Assembly (NCBI RefSeq): GCF_019424165.1 | Contig: NZ_JAHZAA010000022.1 | Location: forward strand, 10,471-30,431 | Reading direction: 5' to 3' | Origin: Desulfovibrio sp. | GTDB lineage: Bacteria; Desulfobacterota; Desulfovibrionia; Desulfovibrionales; Desulfovibrionaceae | Length of the DNA stretch: 19,961 bases | The notes under the pieces: generated by a model | Seen by the model: the letters and a program-made list of their open reading frames with translations, nothing else | Databases searched by the model: none | What the model was told of the DNA's origin: nothing | Part shown: positions 6,675 to 15,309 of the stretch, piece after piece | Numbering within the stretch: position 1 is the first letter of the stretch | Layout: each line of letters opens with the position of its first letter | Program-made: the position numbers and the translations under genes

Positions 6675-9600
6675 GCTGCTCCCCCCCGTCTGTTTCATAC
6701 CAGTCAATCAGCCGCCCTATCCACTCAAGCAACTGTTTGCGCTTCAAGCAGTTGGCGTGGTTACCTGGTGAAGATATTTTGTGAGCGCAACTTGCCCGTG
6801 AACGCCAAAATTCAAAACCCATGCCCTGCCCGACGATTTCCTTGCTTTCCACAAAGGTGAAGGGCACGTCGGTGTTGCGGTATTCCGCGCTTTCGAGGAT
6901 GGCGCACAGGCTGCCAAGGTTCTCAAGCAACTCGGGCGAAGAATGCCCGGCCATACCCATCACGATGCCCTCCAGAGACTCGGGCGCATTATGGATGCCT
7001 GGGGGAAGCGGCATGCAGTCAATCAGGATCAACCTGTCGACCACACGGCCAAGTTTGCGCAGATGTTCCGCAGCCAGCCAGACCAGCAACCCGCCCGCGC
7101 AGTAACCGGCCAACCTCAGGGGGCCTTGCGGTTGTGTAAGGGAAATGTGGCGGCTGATACGCTCAATGACGGTTTCGAGCGTATCCTTGTCTTTGGGAAG
7201 GACGGACACGGTTTTGACATGGCCCAAAGGCCAGTATCGGGCAAAATCGTGAAAGCTGCTTCCGTCGGTGACAGCGTCGCCAAGGCAGAACAGCACGTCT
7301 GAAGATCCGGAGTCGCGCAAGGTAGACACATCGGACTGAACGTGCGCGTCCAGCGATTTTGCCATTTCACGCACAACGGGCTGATCGAATACTGTCTGAA
7401 TTGAAAGCTTGATGCCGTACCGGCGTTTCAGGAGCGTTTCGGCCCGTACGGCAGCAAGAGAATCCGCCCCGAGAGCAAACACGTTATCCGAAGCCGCCAC
7501 GGCGACTTCCAGCACTTCGCCCCAGATGTCGCACAGCATGGCTTCGGAAGGCGAACTTCCGGAACGTGCCTCATCCGAAGCCGTGCGTCTGTCTCCGGCG
7601 CAGATATCGATCAGCTTCGACCGATCAACCTTTCCATTGGGCGTGAGGGGCATGCGCTCAATCACGTTGACAGAAGCCGGAACCATATACCGGGGGAGCC
7701 TTTCCTCCAGAAACAGCCTTGCTGCCGCTTCTGACGGGCTGCGGCTCCCGTCTGCAGGCACCACAAAGGCTGCAAGCTGGCGGGATTTTGTCAACACCAC
7801 GGCGCAATGGCTCACTTCAGGCATGGCTGCAAGAGCAGCCTCGACATCACCAAGCTCAATGCGGAATCCGCCCACCTTCACCTGCGAATCCGTACGGCCA
7901 AGAAACTCGATTTCGCCATCGGCATGCCTGACGCCCAGGTCTCCTGTGCGGTACAGCCTTTTCTGCGTAACAGGATGCAGGATGAAGCTTTCTTCTGTTT
8001 TTTCCTTATTGTGCAGATAGCCCAACGCAAGGGCCGCGCCGCCAATATACAGCTCGCCTGCAACGCCTTGGGGGCAGAAGCGCAAGTCGTCGTGCAGCAC
8101 ATGAAAACTTTGCCCGGCGAGCGCCTTGCCGTAGGGTACGCTTTGCCAGCCCGGTTGCGGATCGTCCGGCAGCATTTCATGGCAGATAGACCAGATGCCC
8201 GCTTCTGTCGCGCCGCCCAGGCTTACCATCCGGGCATGGGGGAAAAGCTCCGCGCTTTTTCCGGGCAGACTCAGGGGAATGCGGTCGCCGCTCAAAAGAA
8301 CCAGCCGGGGCGACCGGTCAGGAATTTCCCCGGACTCCAGCAGCATCTGCCAGAACATGGCGTGCTCTTCCATCAGACGCCGCCAGACACCCGGGGTTCG
8401 AACCTCGTCTTCGCCCGGAATGACAACAGCGCCTCCAGCAGCCCAGATGCCGAAGAAATCATACACCGACAGATCGAATGTAAGGGACGACAAAGCCAGA
8501 ACCCTGTCAGCCCACGTCACGGCAAAGCGGCGATTGATTTCCGCAATGGTGGTCATAGCTCCGGCATGGCTCATCATAACGCCCTTTGGCGTTCCGGTTG
8601 TGCCTGAAGTAAAGATGACATAGGCGAGACTGTCTGAACTGGCCTGAAGAAACGTATCCGGCGCAGCAGCCTGCGGAGCGGCTTCGTCGACGGCAAAAAT
8701 CGGCATACCATTCCAGGTCTCGGGATTTTCCGTAGACAGTGCGACAAGGCAAACCGGCCTTGCTTCCTCAAGCACGGCCCGGCGTCGCAAAAGCGGCCAG
8801 TTCGGATCAATAGGCACATAGGCCGCACCGGCAAACAGCACGCCGAGCACGGCCACGGCCTGTCGCCAGCCCTTGGGCAGCGCTACCGCCACAAGGGGCG
8901 TATCTTCTCCGGCGGCAGCAAGCACCTTGCCCAACCGATGCGCCAGGCCTGCGGCTACGCTGAAAAGCTCCGCATAGGTAAGGCTGCGCTCCCCATCAAC
9001 GACCGCCAAACGGTCAGGCTGTTCCACCAGGTTTCGCAAAAATCCCGCATGCAGCAGCCCGGCAGCAGCCGTAGTCTGTACGGATATTTCCTCTTCCGAT
9101 ACCTGCGAGGCGGGCGAAAAGTCTCCCCAGGATGCAGCGTCTTCGGCAAGACGTTCAAGCAGGCGGCAATAAGCCCCGAACATGCTGCCGACCATACCTT
9201 CAGGAAACAGCTCTTCAACCGTATCCCAATAGATGCTCAGCGTTCCGTCGCGGTCATGAACGTGGTTGTCTATCCAGACCTGTGGTGTCTGGCTGATATT
9301 GTAAATTTCACGGCCCAGCGAGGAAAATCCGGCAATGGAAGAAGCAAATCCGGTGTCGGCCATTTTTGCCAGACCAAAGGTACTGGTAAAGACCACCGGC
9401 ATCCGCACGGATTCGGCAGACGCGCCGTCACGAATTTTACGCCGCATAACCTCAACGCCGCTCATCTGGCAGAACTTCAGCCCGTCAAACGTTCGCTGCT
9501 GGACAGCCTTTACCTTGTCCGCAAAGGATTTGCTCCTGCCCGTTTCGCAACGCACCAGCACACTTGAGGTAAATTCGCCCACCACATTGTTGATGTCCGG

Positions 9601-12600
9601 ATGCACAGGAAGCCGGGTAAAAACAGGCGCGTTCACGGTCAGGTCGGGCGAGCGGCTCCACAGGCCCAAAATTTCCGCATAGGCGGCCAGAAGCACGGAA
9701 GAAAATGTTACGCCATGCCGCCCTGCGGCTGCCTTCAGGGCTTCCCATACATCGGGATTCATACGGTAATCGTGCCGCACGAACCGTGGTTTACTGATGG
9801 ATGCCGGGTCCTTTGCCAGGGGCAGAGCCGGAGCCGGAGGCAGATGCCTGGCTTCCTCCTTCCAGTAGGTTTCCGCTTCGTGAAAAGCCTCAGGCGCCCG
9901 ACAGCGGTCCACCGGCGAAACGTAATCCCGGAAAGAGACAGTCTCCGCCGGTAGTGAAAGTTCCGGATTGTGGTAGAGCGATGCCCATTGGGCAAGAAGT
10001 ATGCTGATGCTCCGACCATCCATTACGACATTATCCATGAGCACATGAAGGCGCCGCACACCGTCCGAAAGCAGAGAAACCTCAACATCGAAAAGCGGCC
10101 ATACCGCAGGGTCGTGCACCTTGTGCGAAAGACGGTCGCGCACGGCCTGAAGGGCCTCCTGCTGCTCAGCCCCAGGCCGATTTTCCAGATCGTGGACCGT
10201 TATTCTGAACGGGGGCGTCTTTTCGAGCACCCGTTGCAATCCTTCTTCTTCGATAATTGTTCTCAGCGTATCGTGCCGGTCAATCAGCCGCTGCCAGGAG
10301 TCTTCAAGACGCAACACATCCAGGGCTTCGCAGTCAAATTCTATGTATCCCTGGCAGGCGGTATTACCCAGGGCCATCTCCTGACGGCGGCCAACCCAGT
10401 AGGCCCTCTGTACGTCTGTCAGGCGAAAAGGCTCATATTTTTTTTCCGGTTCGGGAATGAGCAGGTCAGCAAGAGCACTTGCCTTTGCAGTTTCCAGCTT
10501 CAGGTCAGGCAGCAGCTTTGCGGCCATTTTTTCAATGCAAAAATCCTGCAACAAGCTGCTGGGAGAAATCTTGATGTCCAGAGCCTTTTCAAGCCCATCG
10601 GACATTTCGATGAACATCAGCGAATCAACGCCCAGATCAAAAAGGCTGACCGTATGGTCAACGGCCTCGGGCGCAATCTTCAAAAGCGCGGCGAACCTGC
10701 CCGTGAGCCACTTTTCCAACAATGCGCGCCGTTTAGATTCTTCAGATGTTCCCCGCAGGCAAGTGAGAATATCCTGTCGCGCAGAAGCAGTATCCTGAAC
10801 AGGCTTGGTGCTGGAAGGCACACGGCTTTCCGCTTTTGCATGGGCATTGCCCGCAACCTTTTTGAAGTATGCCGGAGCGCGGTGTCCGAACTGGCGCATC
10901 AACCGTGTCCAGTCAACTTTCATGACAGCCAGATGCGCAACCTCGCGCTCCTGTGCGGCTGCCAGAAGCGCCAATGCTTCAGAGGGAGCAAGACTGTGAA
11001 GCCCGCCATTCCTGAGATGATCGGCCTGCGCCGGGTCCGAAACCGTGCCCACATCCTTCCAGGCCCCCCAACTGATGGAAAGCGCAGGCAAACCCTGCCC
11101 TTTCCGCCAGACCGCCAGCGCGTCCAGATACGTGTTGGCGGCCACATAGTGCGGCAGGCTGTAGGCCGGCACCACGCTCACGGAAGACGAAAACAGCACC
11201 ATATGGTCCAGATGCATCCGCCGGTCAATGGACAGCCGATGAAGATTCCATGCGCCCTGCACCTTGGGAGCCAAAATCTGACGAAAAGCATCCCACGGCG
11301 CACGCTCGTCGGCATCATTCACCCTTTTGACCACCGCGCAGTGGTAAATGCCCCGCACTGGAGCACTCTCTTCCAGGGAGGCAACAGCCCGGTCAAGGGC
11401 AGCGTAATCTGTGACGTCCGCCTGGACGGCAACAACAGTGCATTCTTGTTTCCCTAAGCCGGAAAGTAGGCCTGCTGTTACAGCGTCCGGAGCATGGCGG
11501 CTGACCAGCACTATTTTACGAAAGCCTTTTGCCGCAAGATATTCAGCCAGCGTAAGGCCGCCAAGCCCCCCAACAATCACCTGCCAGCCCGTTTTGTCGG
11601 GAGAAGCATTGTTCAGCGAAAAATCGGAAACAGCGCAGCGCTCCAGTCTCGGCACCAGCCACTGGTCGTCCGCGATGGCGTTAAGCTCCTCGCTGGAGCC
11701 GCTTTGCAGAACATCAAAGACCGTTTCCACCGCATGCGCCGTTTTGTCCGCAAGATCAAACTGCTTGAGATGGAATTCGGGATGTCCCATTTCCACCACG
11801 CGGTTCATTCCCCAAAAGGCCGCCTGCTGGGGATGCAGTACCTTTGCTGCAGCTCCCCAGGTCAGGGAAATCCAGTTCCATTCCACACCTGGGCAATCCG
11901 CGGAGGTAAATTCCGCGAGCAGTTTCAGCAGACCGCCGCAAAGGCGTTCCTGCTCTATGCAATCGTGAGATGGTTCAATTTCGCTTATGGCCCTGGCATC
12001 AAGTACCGTGCAGACTGAATGCCCGCGTGTCCATTCCTGTAAATCAGCCGCCGTCAGATGTTCCGGTACATGCCGCACAAGCAGCCCACGATGCTGCGCC
12101 GCTGTTTCAAAAAGCGGCGCGTTGACGCTGTCTGCCAAAAGCAGAATCAACCCCAGCGGCACGCTGCCGCCCATAACTTTTTTCGGCTCCCAGACAGTCT
12201 GGTAAGTACAATTTCGGGGAAGAGCCACATCCATATGATCTGCCTGCGGCCGCAGGCGGGCCGAGATCACCCTGTCGGGCAGCACGGCGGACGCCTGGCC
12301 TTCCTGTGGCAGTATACGCACATTTTCAAACCCGCTGGCGGCCAGGATGTCTTCCCACAAATCATTGGAGGCCATCGGCTGAATGCCGCGCACGTCCCTG
12401 TCCGAGATATTCGGCAGAAGAAGGCCGGTGGTGATTTCACCCAAAAAATTGGCGCGCGTGATTTCATAAAGAAGCAGCAGCCCGCCGGGACGCAAAAGGG
12501 AAGACGCGTGCCGGACCGCCAGAGTCAGGTCCTCCGCAGCGTGCAGCACATTGGCGGCAATGACGATGTCATGAATGCCGGCTTCAAAACCCTGCTTCTC

Positions 12601-15309
12601 AGGGCTTTCTTCCATATTGAAAATGCCCGTTCGCAGAAAGCCGTACTCGGCAAAGCGCTCTTGCGCCTGCCGCAAAAACACAGGGGAAACATCCGTGAAT
12701 GTATAAGAAGCCCTGTCCGGCGGCAGCAAAGGCAAAACACGTTCGGTTGTGGCGGCAGTTCCACCGCCGATTTCAAAAATACGAACGGCTTCTCCAGACG
12801 CGGCGCAAGCCAGCCATTGGCGCACGTGTTCCCGGACAAGGCTGTTGAAATATGTGGAATTGGGCAATTCAGAGTACACCCGGCGAGCGCCGCTCAAGTC
12901 ACCTTTAGGCATGAACGTTTCACGCAGATCAAGCCGCCCTTGCAACAGTTCCGGCAGATGGTCCACGGTTGAAATGACCACCTGCTTCATGGCGCCCCAG
13001 GCATCCCAGACAGATTGTGTGGCTTCTTTGAGTGCATCGAACCGTTCGTCTGAAATTTCCTCAAGGTTCAGGTAACAATCGCCTTCACCTTGCAGCATTC
13101 CTCTTTCGTGCAGCGCCTCCACAAGCCTTTCAGCAAGCTGTGAAAACTGGGGGGGAATACGCATGGCCTCCAGTGCGCCAGCCACCGTTGTCCTGGCCGG
13201 AAAGCCGAGGCGGGCGAACGCACGCGCCACCCCTGCCGCGCAAAGGTCTTCAAGCAAAGCTTCTCGTTGCGCCAACAGTTCCGGTTCCAGAATATACTCG
13301 GCTGAAACGGCCATTCTGGCCGCCGCCGCCTGAGCGGAACTGGCGGGGTCAGAAGGCACCCACTCACGCCGATGGGCAAGGGCATGGCAATGCTCGATCC
13401 GGCTGAAGGGCGTAAGCGGTATTTTCGCCAGCAAGAATTCCCAATGCACGGACTCGCCCGCTTCATACGCTTCGGCCACTTCACGCAAAAAGCGGACGCT
13501 GTTTTCCTGTTCATTGCCCCCAGGCACAAACTGCAACCCATTGGCGTCTATCCCGGTATCCCGGCAGATATCGGCCAGCATATCCGAGCAGAAACGTTGC
13601 TGCGCCAGGGCGGTTTCCACAGACAATGAGGCTGAAACTGCCTGTTGCTCAACAGTGATGCGAATTTTTTCAAACGAAGCGCAGAGGCAACGCAGCAATT
13701 CCGCTGCCGGAAAATCCGGGCTTTGCAGATATGGTTTTTCGGCATGATCCGCCCCATCTGTCCCTTCCGCGCTTAGTTTTTCTTTGAGAGCATCAAGAAG
13801 ATCTTCACGCCCCTGCCCCACGACGGCCGCACGGCAGGCGAAGTGATTGCGCCGGCAGGCGGCAGCCCAGCAGGCATCAGCGACATTTTCACAATTTTGC
13901 AGGCTGGCCTGCCATGCGTGCATCAAGGCGCGCAAGGCTTCTGGCGTAGAGGCGGAAAGCGGCAGGATAAACGGCCCGGCTTCCGCATTCACGCCCGGAT
14001 TTTCCCTCTTTGGAGCTTCTTCCAGAATTACCGATACGTTGGTTCCGCCGAAGCCGAAAGCGTTTGCCATCGCAAAGCGCTTGTCCGCATCCCACATAAC
14101 GGCTTTTTTCCTGATGACAAAAGGAGTTTCATGCAGACGCAGGCCGGGATTGGGCGTATTGAACCCGGCAATCGGTGGTAGTTCCCTGTGCTCAAGGGCG
14201 AGCATGGCCTCCAGAAACCCGGCAACCCCGGCTGCCGCGTCAAGGTGGCCAATGTTGGCCTTGACCGCTCCCAAGGTGCAGCTTTCTGTTTGCGCCGTGT
14301 TGAAAGCCCGAACCAGGGCCTCCACTTCAATGGGGTCCCCGATGGCTGTCGCGGTACCGTGCGTTGAGATGAATCCCACCTCTTCCGCTCCAACACCGCT
14401 TACAGCCAGAGCCTCGGATATGATGGCGGCCTCTCCCAGGACGGAAGGAGCCGTGTACCCGGCCTTGTTCGATCCGTCATTGTTGACGGCGGTTCCCCGG
14501 ATGATGGCACGAACAAGATCACCATCCCTGAGCGCCGCATCAAGAGGCTTGAGCAAAATGACGCCAACGCCATTACCGTTGACCGTTCCGTCAGCCAACG
14601 CATCAAAGGGGCGGCACACGCCGCTTCGCGAAAGAATAAGCCCTTCGCGGTAATGGTATCCGTCTGTTTGCGGCAGAGTAATGGAAACCCCGCCCGCCAG
14701 GGCCATATCGCATTCACCGGCAAGCAGGCTCTGGCAGGCCAGATGAATGGCTGTAAGCGACGATGAGCATGCGGTCTGCACCGTAAGGCTGGGGCCCGTC
14801 AGGTTCAGCAGGTTGGAAATCCGCGTGGCAAGGTAATCACGGTCATTGCCGATGGCCATTTGCAACGCTTCAGTCACACGTGCCGTACCAGCTCCCAGAA
14901 TGGCTGACGGCAAATAAGAGCTATGACTGGCCGAAGCATAAACGCCAATACGACGATCAGGCGAATCAAATGCATAACCGGCTTCTTCAAGCGCTTCGTA
15001 GCTGCACTCGATAAATTTTCTCTGCTGGGGGTCAATCAAGGCGGCGTCATGGGCGCTCAGGCCAAAAAAACCGGCATCAAATTCCATTACACCGTCAAGG
15101 CGGCCCATTGCCGTAACATATCCCTCGGCATCAAGCTCGGCATCAGTAACGCCGCTGGATTTCAAGGCTTCAAGGCTGACAGTATCCGTGCAATTTTTTC
15201 CATCCCGCAGCGCGGCCCAGAAATCTTCAAGTGTACCCGCCTTGGGAAAACGCCCGGAAGCGCCAATAACCGCAATGGCGTCGACTCTTTCTTCATGCAA
15301 TTTCATCAT
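6667..15309 (-). CDS. Hybrid PKS/NRPS: KS-(AT lost)-MT-KR-ACP-Cy-A-PCP-TE
   Basis: This 2880-residue protein resembles yersiniabactin HMWP1 in layout. The KS (about 10-432) has catalytic C181, H317 and H355. A KS-AT linker follows (447-515), but there is no acyltransferase; only a post-AT-like linker (618-640) remains. The C-methyltransferase (about 670-1010) has FEIGGGTAATTE, and the KR (about 1040-1480) has K1349, S1375, Y1388 and N1392. ACP serine is S1563. The cyclisation domain (about 1625-2060) carries the DxxxxDxxS motif at D1759, D1764 and S1767. The A domain (about 2090-2565) keeps most of the cysteine code but lacks a pocket strand after A2317. PCP serine is S2617. The terminal thioesterase (about 2670-2870) has GYCAGG with Cys2737 as nucleophile, and H2851. 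It should extend a thiazoline intermediate by one C2 unit, methylate and reduce it, add a second cysteine and release the product. The ATG overlaps the previous stop by four bases; GGGAG lies upstream. Confidence 0.95.
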   Translation of the reverse strand: MMKLHEERVDAIAVIGASGRFPKAGTLEDFWAALRDGKNCTDTVSLEALKSSGVTDAELDAEGYVTAMGRLDGVMEFDAGFFGLSAHDAALIDPQQRKFIECSYEALEEAGYAFDSPDRRIGVYASASHSSYLPSAILGAGTARVTEALQMAIGNDRDYLATRISNLLNLTGPSLTVQTACSSSLTAIHLACQSLLAGECDMALAGGVSITLPQTDGYHYREGLILSRSGVCRPFDALADGTVNGNGVGVILLKPLDAALRDGDLVRAIIRGTAVNNDGSNKAGYTAPSVLGEAAIISEALAVSGVGAEEVGFISTHGTATAIGDPIEVEALVRAFNTAQTESCTLGAVKANIGHLDAAAGVAGFLEAMLALEHRELPPIAGFNTPNPGLRLHETPFVIRKKAVMWDADKRFAMANAFGFGGTNVSVILEEAPKRENPGVNAEAGPFILPLSASTPEALRALMHAWQASLQNCENVADACWAAACRRNHFACRAAVVGQGREDLLDALKEKLSAEGTDGADHAEKPYLQSPDFPAAELLRCLCASFEKIRITVEQQAVSASLSVETALAQQRFCSDMLADICRDTGIDANGLQFVPGGNEQENSVRFLREVAEAYEAGESVHWEFLLAKIPLTPFSRIEHCHALAHRREWVPSDPASSAQAAAARMAVSAEYILEPELLAQREALLEDLCAAGVARAFARLGFPARTTVAGALEAMRIPPQFSQLAERLVEALHERGMLQGEGDCYLNLEEISDERFDALKEATQSVWDAWGAMKQVVISTVDHLPELLQGRLDLRETFMPKGDLSGARRVYSELPNSTYFNSLVREHVRQWLACAASGEAVRIFEIGGGTAATTERVLPLLPPDRASYTFTDVSPVFLRQAQERFAEYGFLRTGIFNMEESPEKQGFEAGIHDIVIAANVLHAAEDLTLAVRHASSLLRPGGLLLLYEITRANFLGEITTGLLLPNISDRDVRGIQPMASNDLWEDILAASGFENVRILPQEGQASAVLPDRVISARLRPQADHMDVALPRNCTYQTVWEPKKVMGGSVPLGLILLLADSVNAPLFETAAQHRGLLVRHVPEHLTAADLQEWTRGHSVCTVLDARAISEIEPSHDCIEQERLCGGLLKLLAEFTSADCPGVEWNWISLTWGAAAKVLHPQQAAFWGMNRVVEMGHPEFHLKQFDLADKTAHAVETVFDVLQSGSSEELNAIADDQWLVPRLERCAVSDFSLNNASPDKTGWQVIVGGLGGLTLAEYLAAKGFRKIVLVSRHAPDAVTAGLLSGLGKQECTVVAVQADVTDYAALDRAVASLEESAPVRGIYHCAVVKRVNDADERAPWDAFRQILAPKVQGAWNLHRLSIDRRMHLDHMVLFSSSVSVVPAYSLPHYVAANTYLDALAVWRKGQGLPALSISWGAWKDVGTVSDPAQADHLRNGGLHSLAPSEALALLAAAQEREVAHLAVMKVDWTRLMRQFGHRAPAYFKKVAGNAHAKAESRVPSSTKPVQDTASARQDILTCLRGTSEESKRRALLEKWLTGRFAALLKIAPEAVDHTVSLFDLGVDSLMFIEMSDGLEKALDIKISPSSLLQDFCIEKMAAKLLPDLKLETAKASALADLLIPEPEKKYEPFRLTDVQRAYWVGRRQEMALGNTACQGYIEFDCEALDVLRLEDSWQRLIDRHDTLRTIIEEEGLQRVLEKTPPFRITVHDLENRPGAEQQEALQAVRDRLSHKVHDPAVWPLFDVEVSLLSDGVRRLHVLMDNVVMDGRSISILLAQWASLYHNPELSLPAETVSFRDYVSPVDRCRAPEAFHEAETYWKEEARHLPPAPALPLAKDPASISKPRFVRHDYRMNPDVWEALKAAAGRHGVTFSSVLLAAYAEILGLWSRSPDLTVNAPVFTRLPVHPDINNVVGEFTSSVLVRCETGRSKSFADKVKAVQQRTFDGLKFCQMSGVEVMRRKIRDGASAESVRMPVVFTSTFGLAKMADTGFASSIAGFSSLGREIYNISQTPQVWIDNHVHDRDGTLSIYWDTVEELFPEGMVGSMFGAYCRLLERLAEDAASWGDFSPASQVSEEEISVQTTAAAGLLHAGFLRNLVEQPDRLAVVDGERSLTYAELFSVAAGLAHRLGKVLAAAGEDTPLVAVALPKGWRQAVAVLGVLFAGAAYVPIDPNWPLLRRRAVLEEARPVCLVALSTENPETWNGMPIFAVDEAAPQAAAPDTFLQASSDSLAYVIFTSGTTGTPKGVMMSHAGAMTTIAEINRRFAVTWADRVLALSSLTFDLSVYDFFGIWAAGGAVVIPGEDEVRTPGVWRRLMEEHAMFWQMLLESGEIPDRSPRLVLLSGDRIPLSLPGKSAELFPHARMVSLGGATEAGIWSICHEMLPDDPQPGWQSVPYGKALAGQSFHVLHDDLRFCPQGVAGELYIGGAALALGYLHNKEKTEESFILHPVTQKRLYRTGDLGVRHADGEIEFLGRTDSQVKVGGFRIELGDVEAALAAMPEVSHCAVVLTKSRQLAAFVVPADGSRSPSEAAARLFLEERLPRYMVPASVNVIERMPLTPNGKVDRSKLIDICAGDRRTASDEARSGSSPSEAMLCDIWGEVLEVAVAASDNVFALGADSLAAVRAETLLKRRYGIKLSIQTVFDQPVVREMAKSLDAHVQSDVSTLRDSGSSDVLFCLGDAVTDGSSFHDFARYWPLGHVKTVSVLPKDKDTLETVIERISRHISLTQPQGPLRLAGYCAGGLLVWLAAEHLRKLGRVVDRLILIDCMPLPPGIHNAPESLEGIVMGMAGHSSPELLENLGSLCAILESAEYRNTDVPFTFVESKEIVGQGMGFEFWRSRASCAHKISSPGNHANCLKRKQLLEWIGRLIDWYETDGGEQHA
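6679..6687 (-). promoter_or_regulatory. Ribosome binding site of the editing thioesterase, inside a run of seven G
   Basis: The minus strand reads GGGGGGGAG, four bases before the ATG at 6674. The same bases encode Asp-Gly-Gly-Glu near the C-terminus of the large synthase. Length changes in the run would alter both the synthase end and this site. Confidence 0.55.

Noticed and set aside
8341..8400. Frameshift as the cause of the short second A domain
   Set aside because: The reading frame is continuous and family motifs resume in the same frame on both sides, so the change is an in-frame gap and not a frameshift.
9970..11457. Long plus-strand open frame (495 codons)
   Set aside because: It lies wholly antisense to the ACP and Cy regions of the large synthase, has no recognisable motifs and no good ribosome site. 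Long antisense frames are expected in GC-rich coding DNA.
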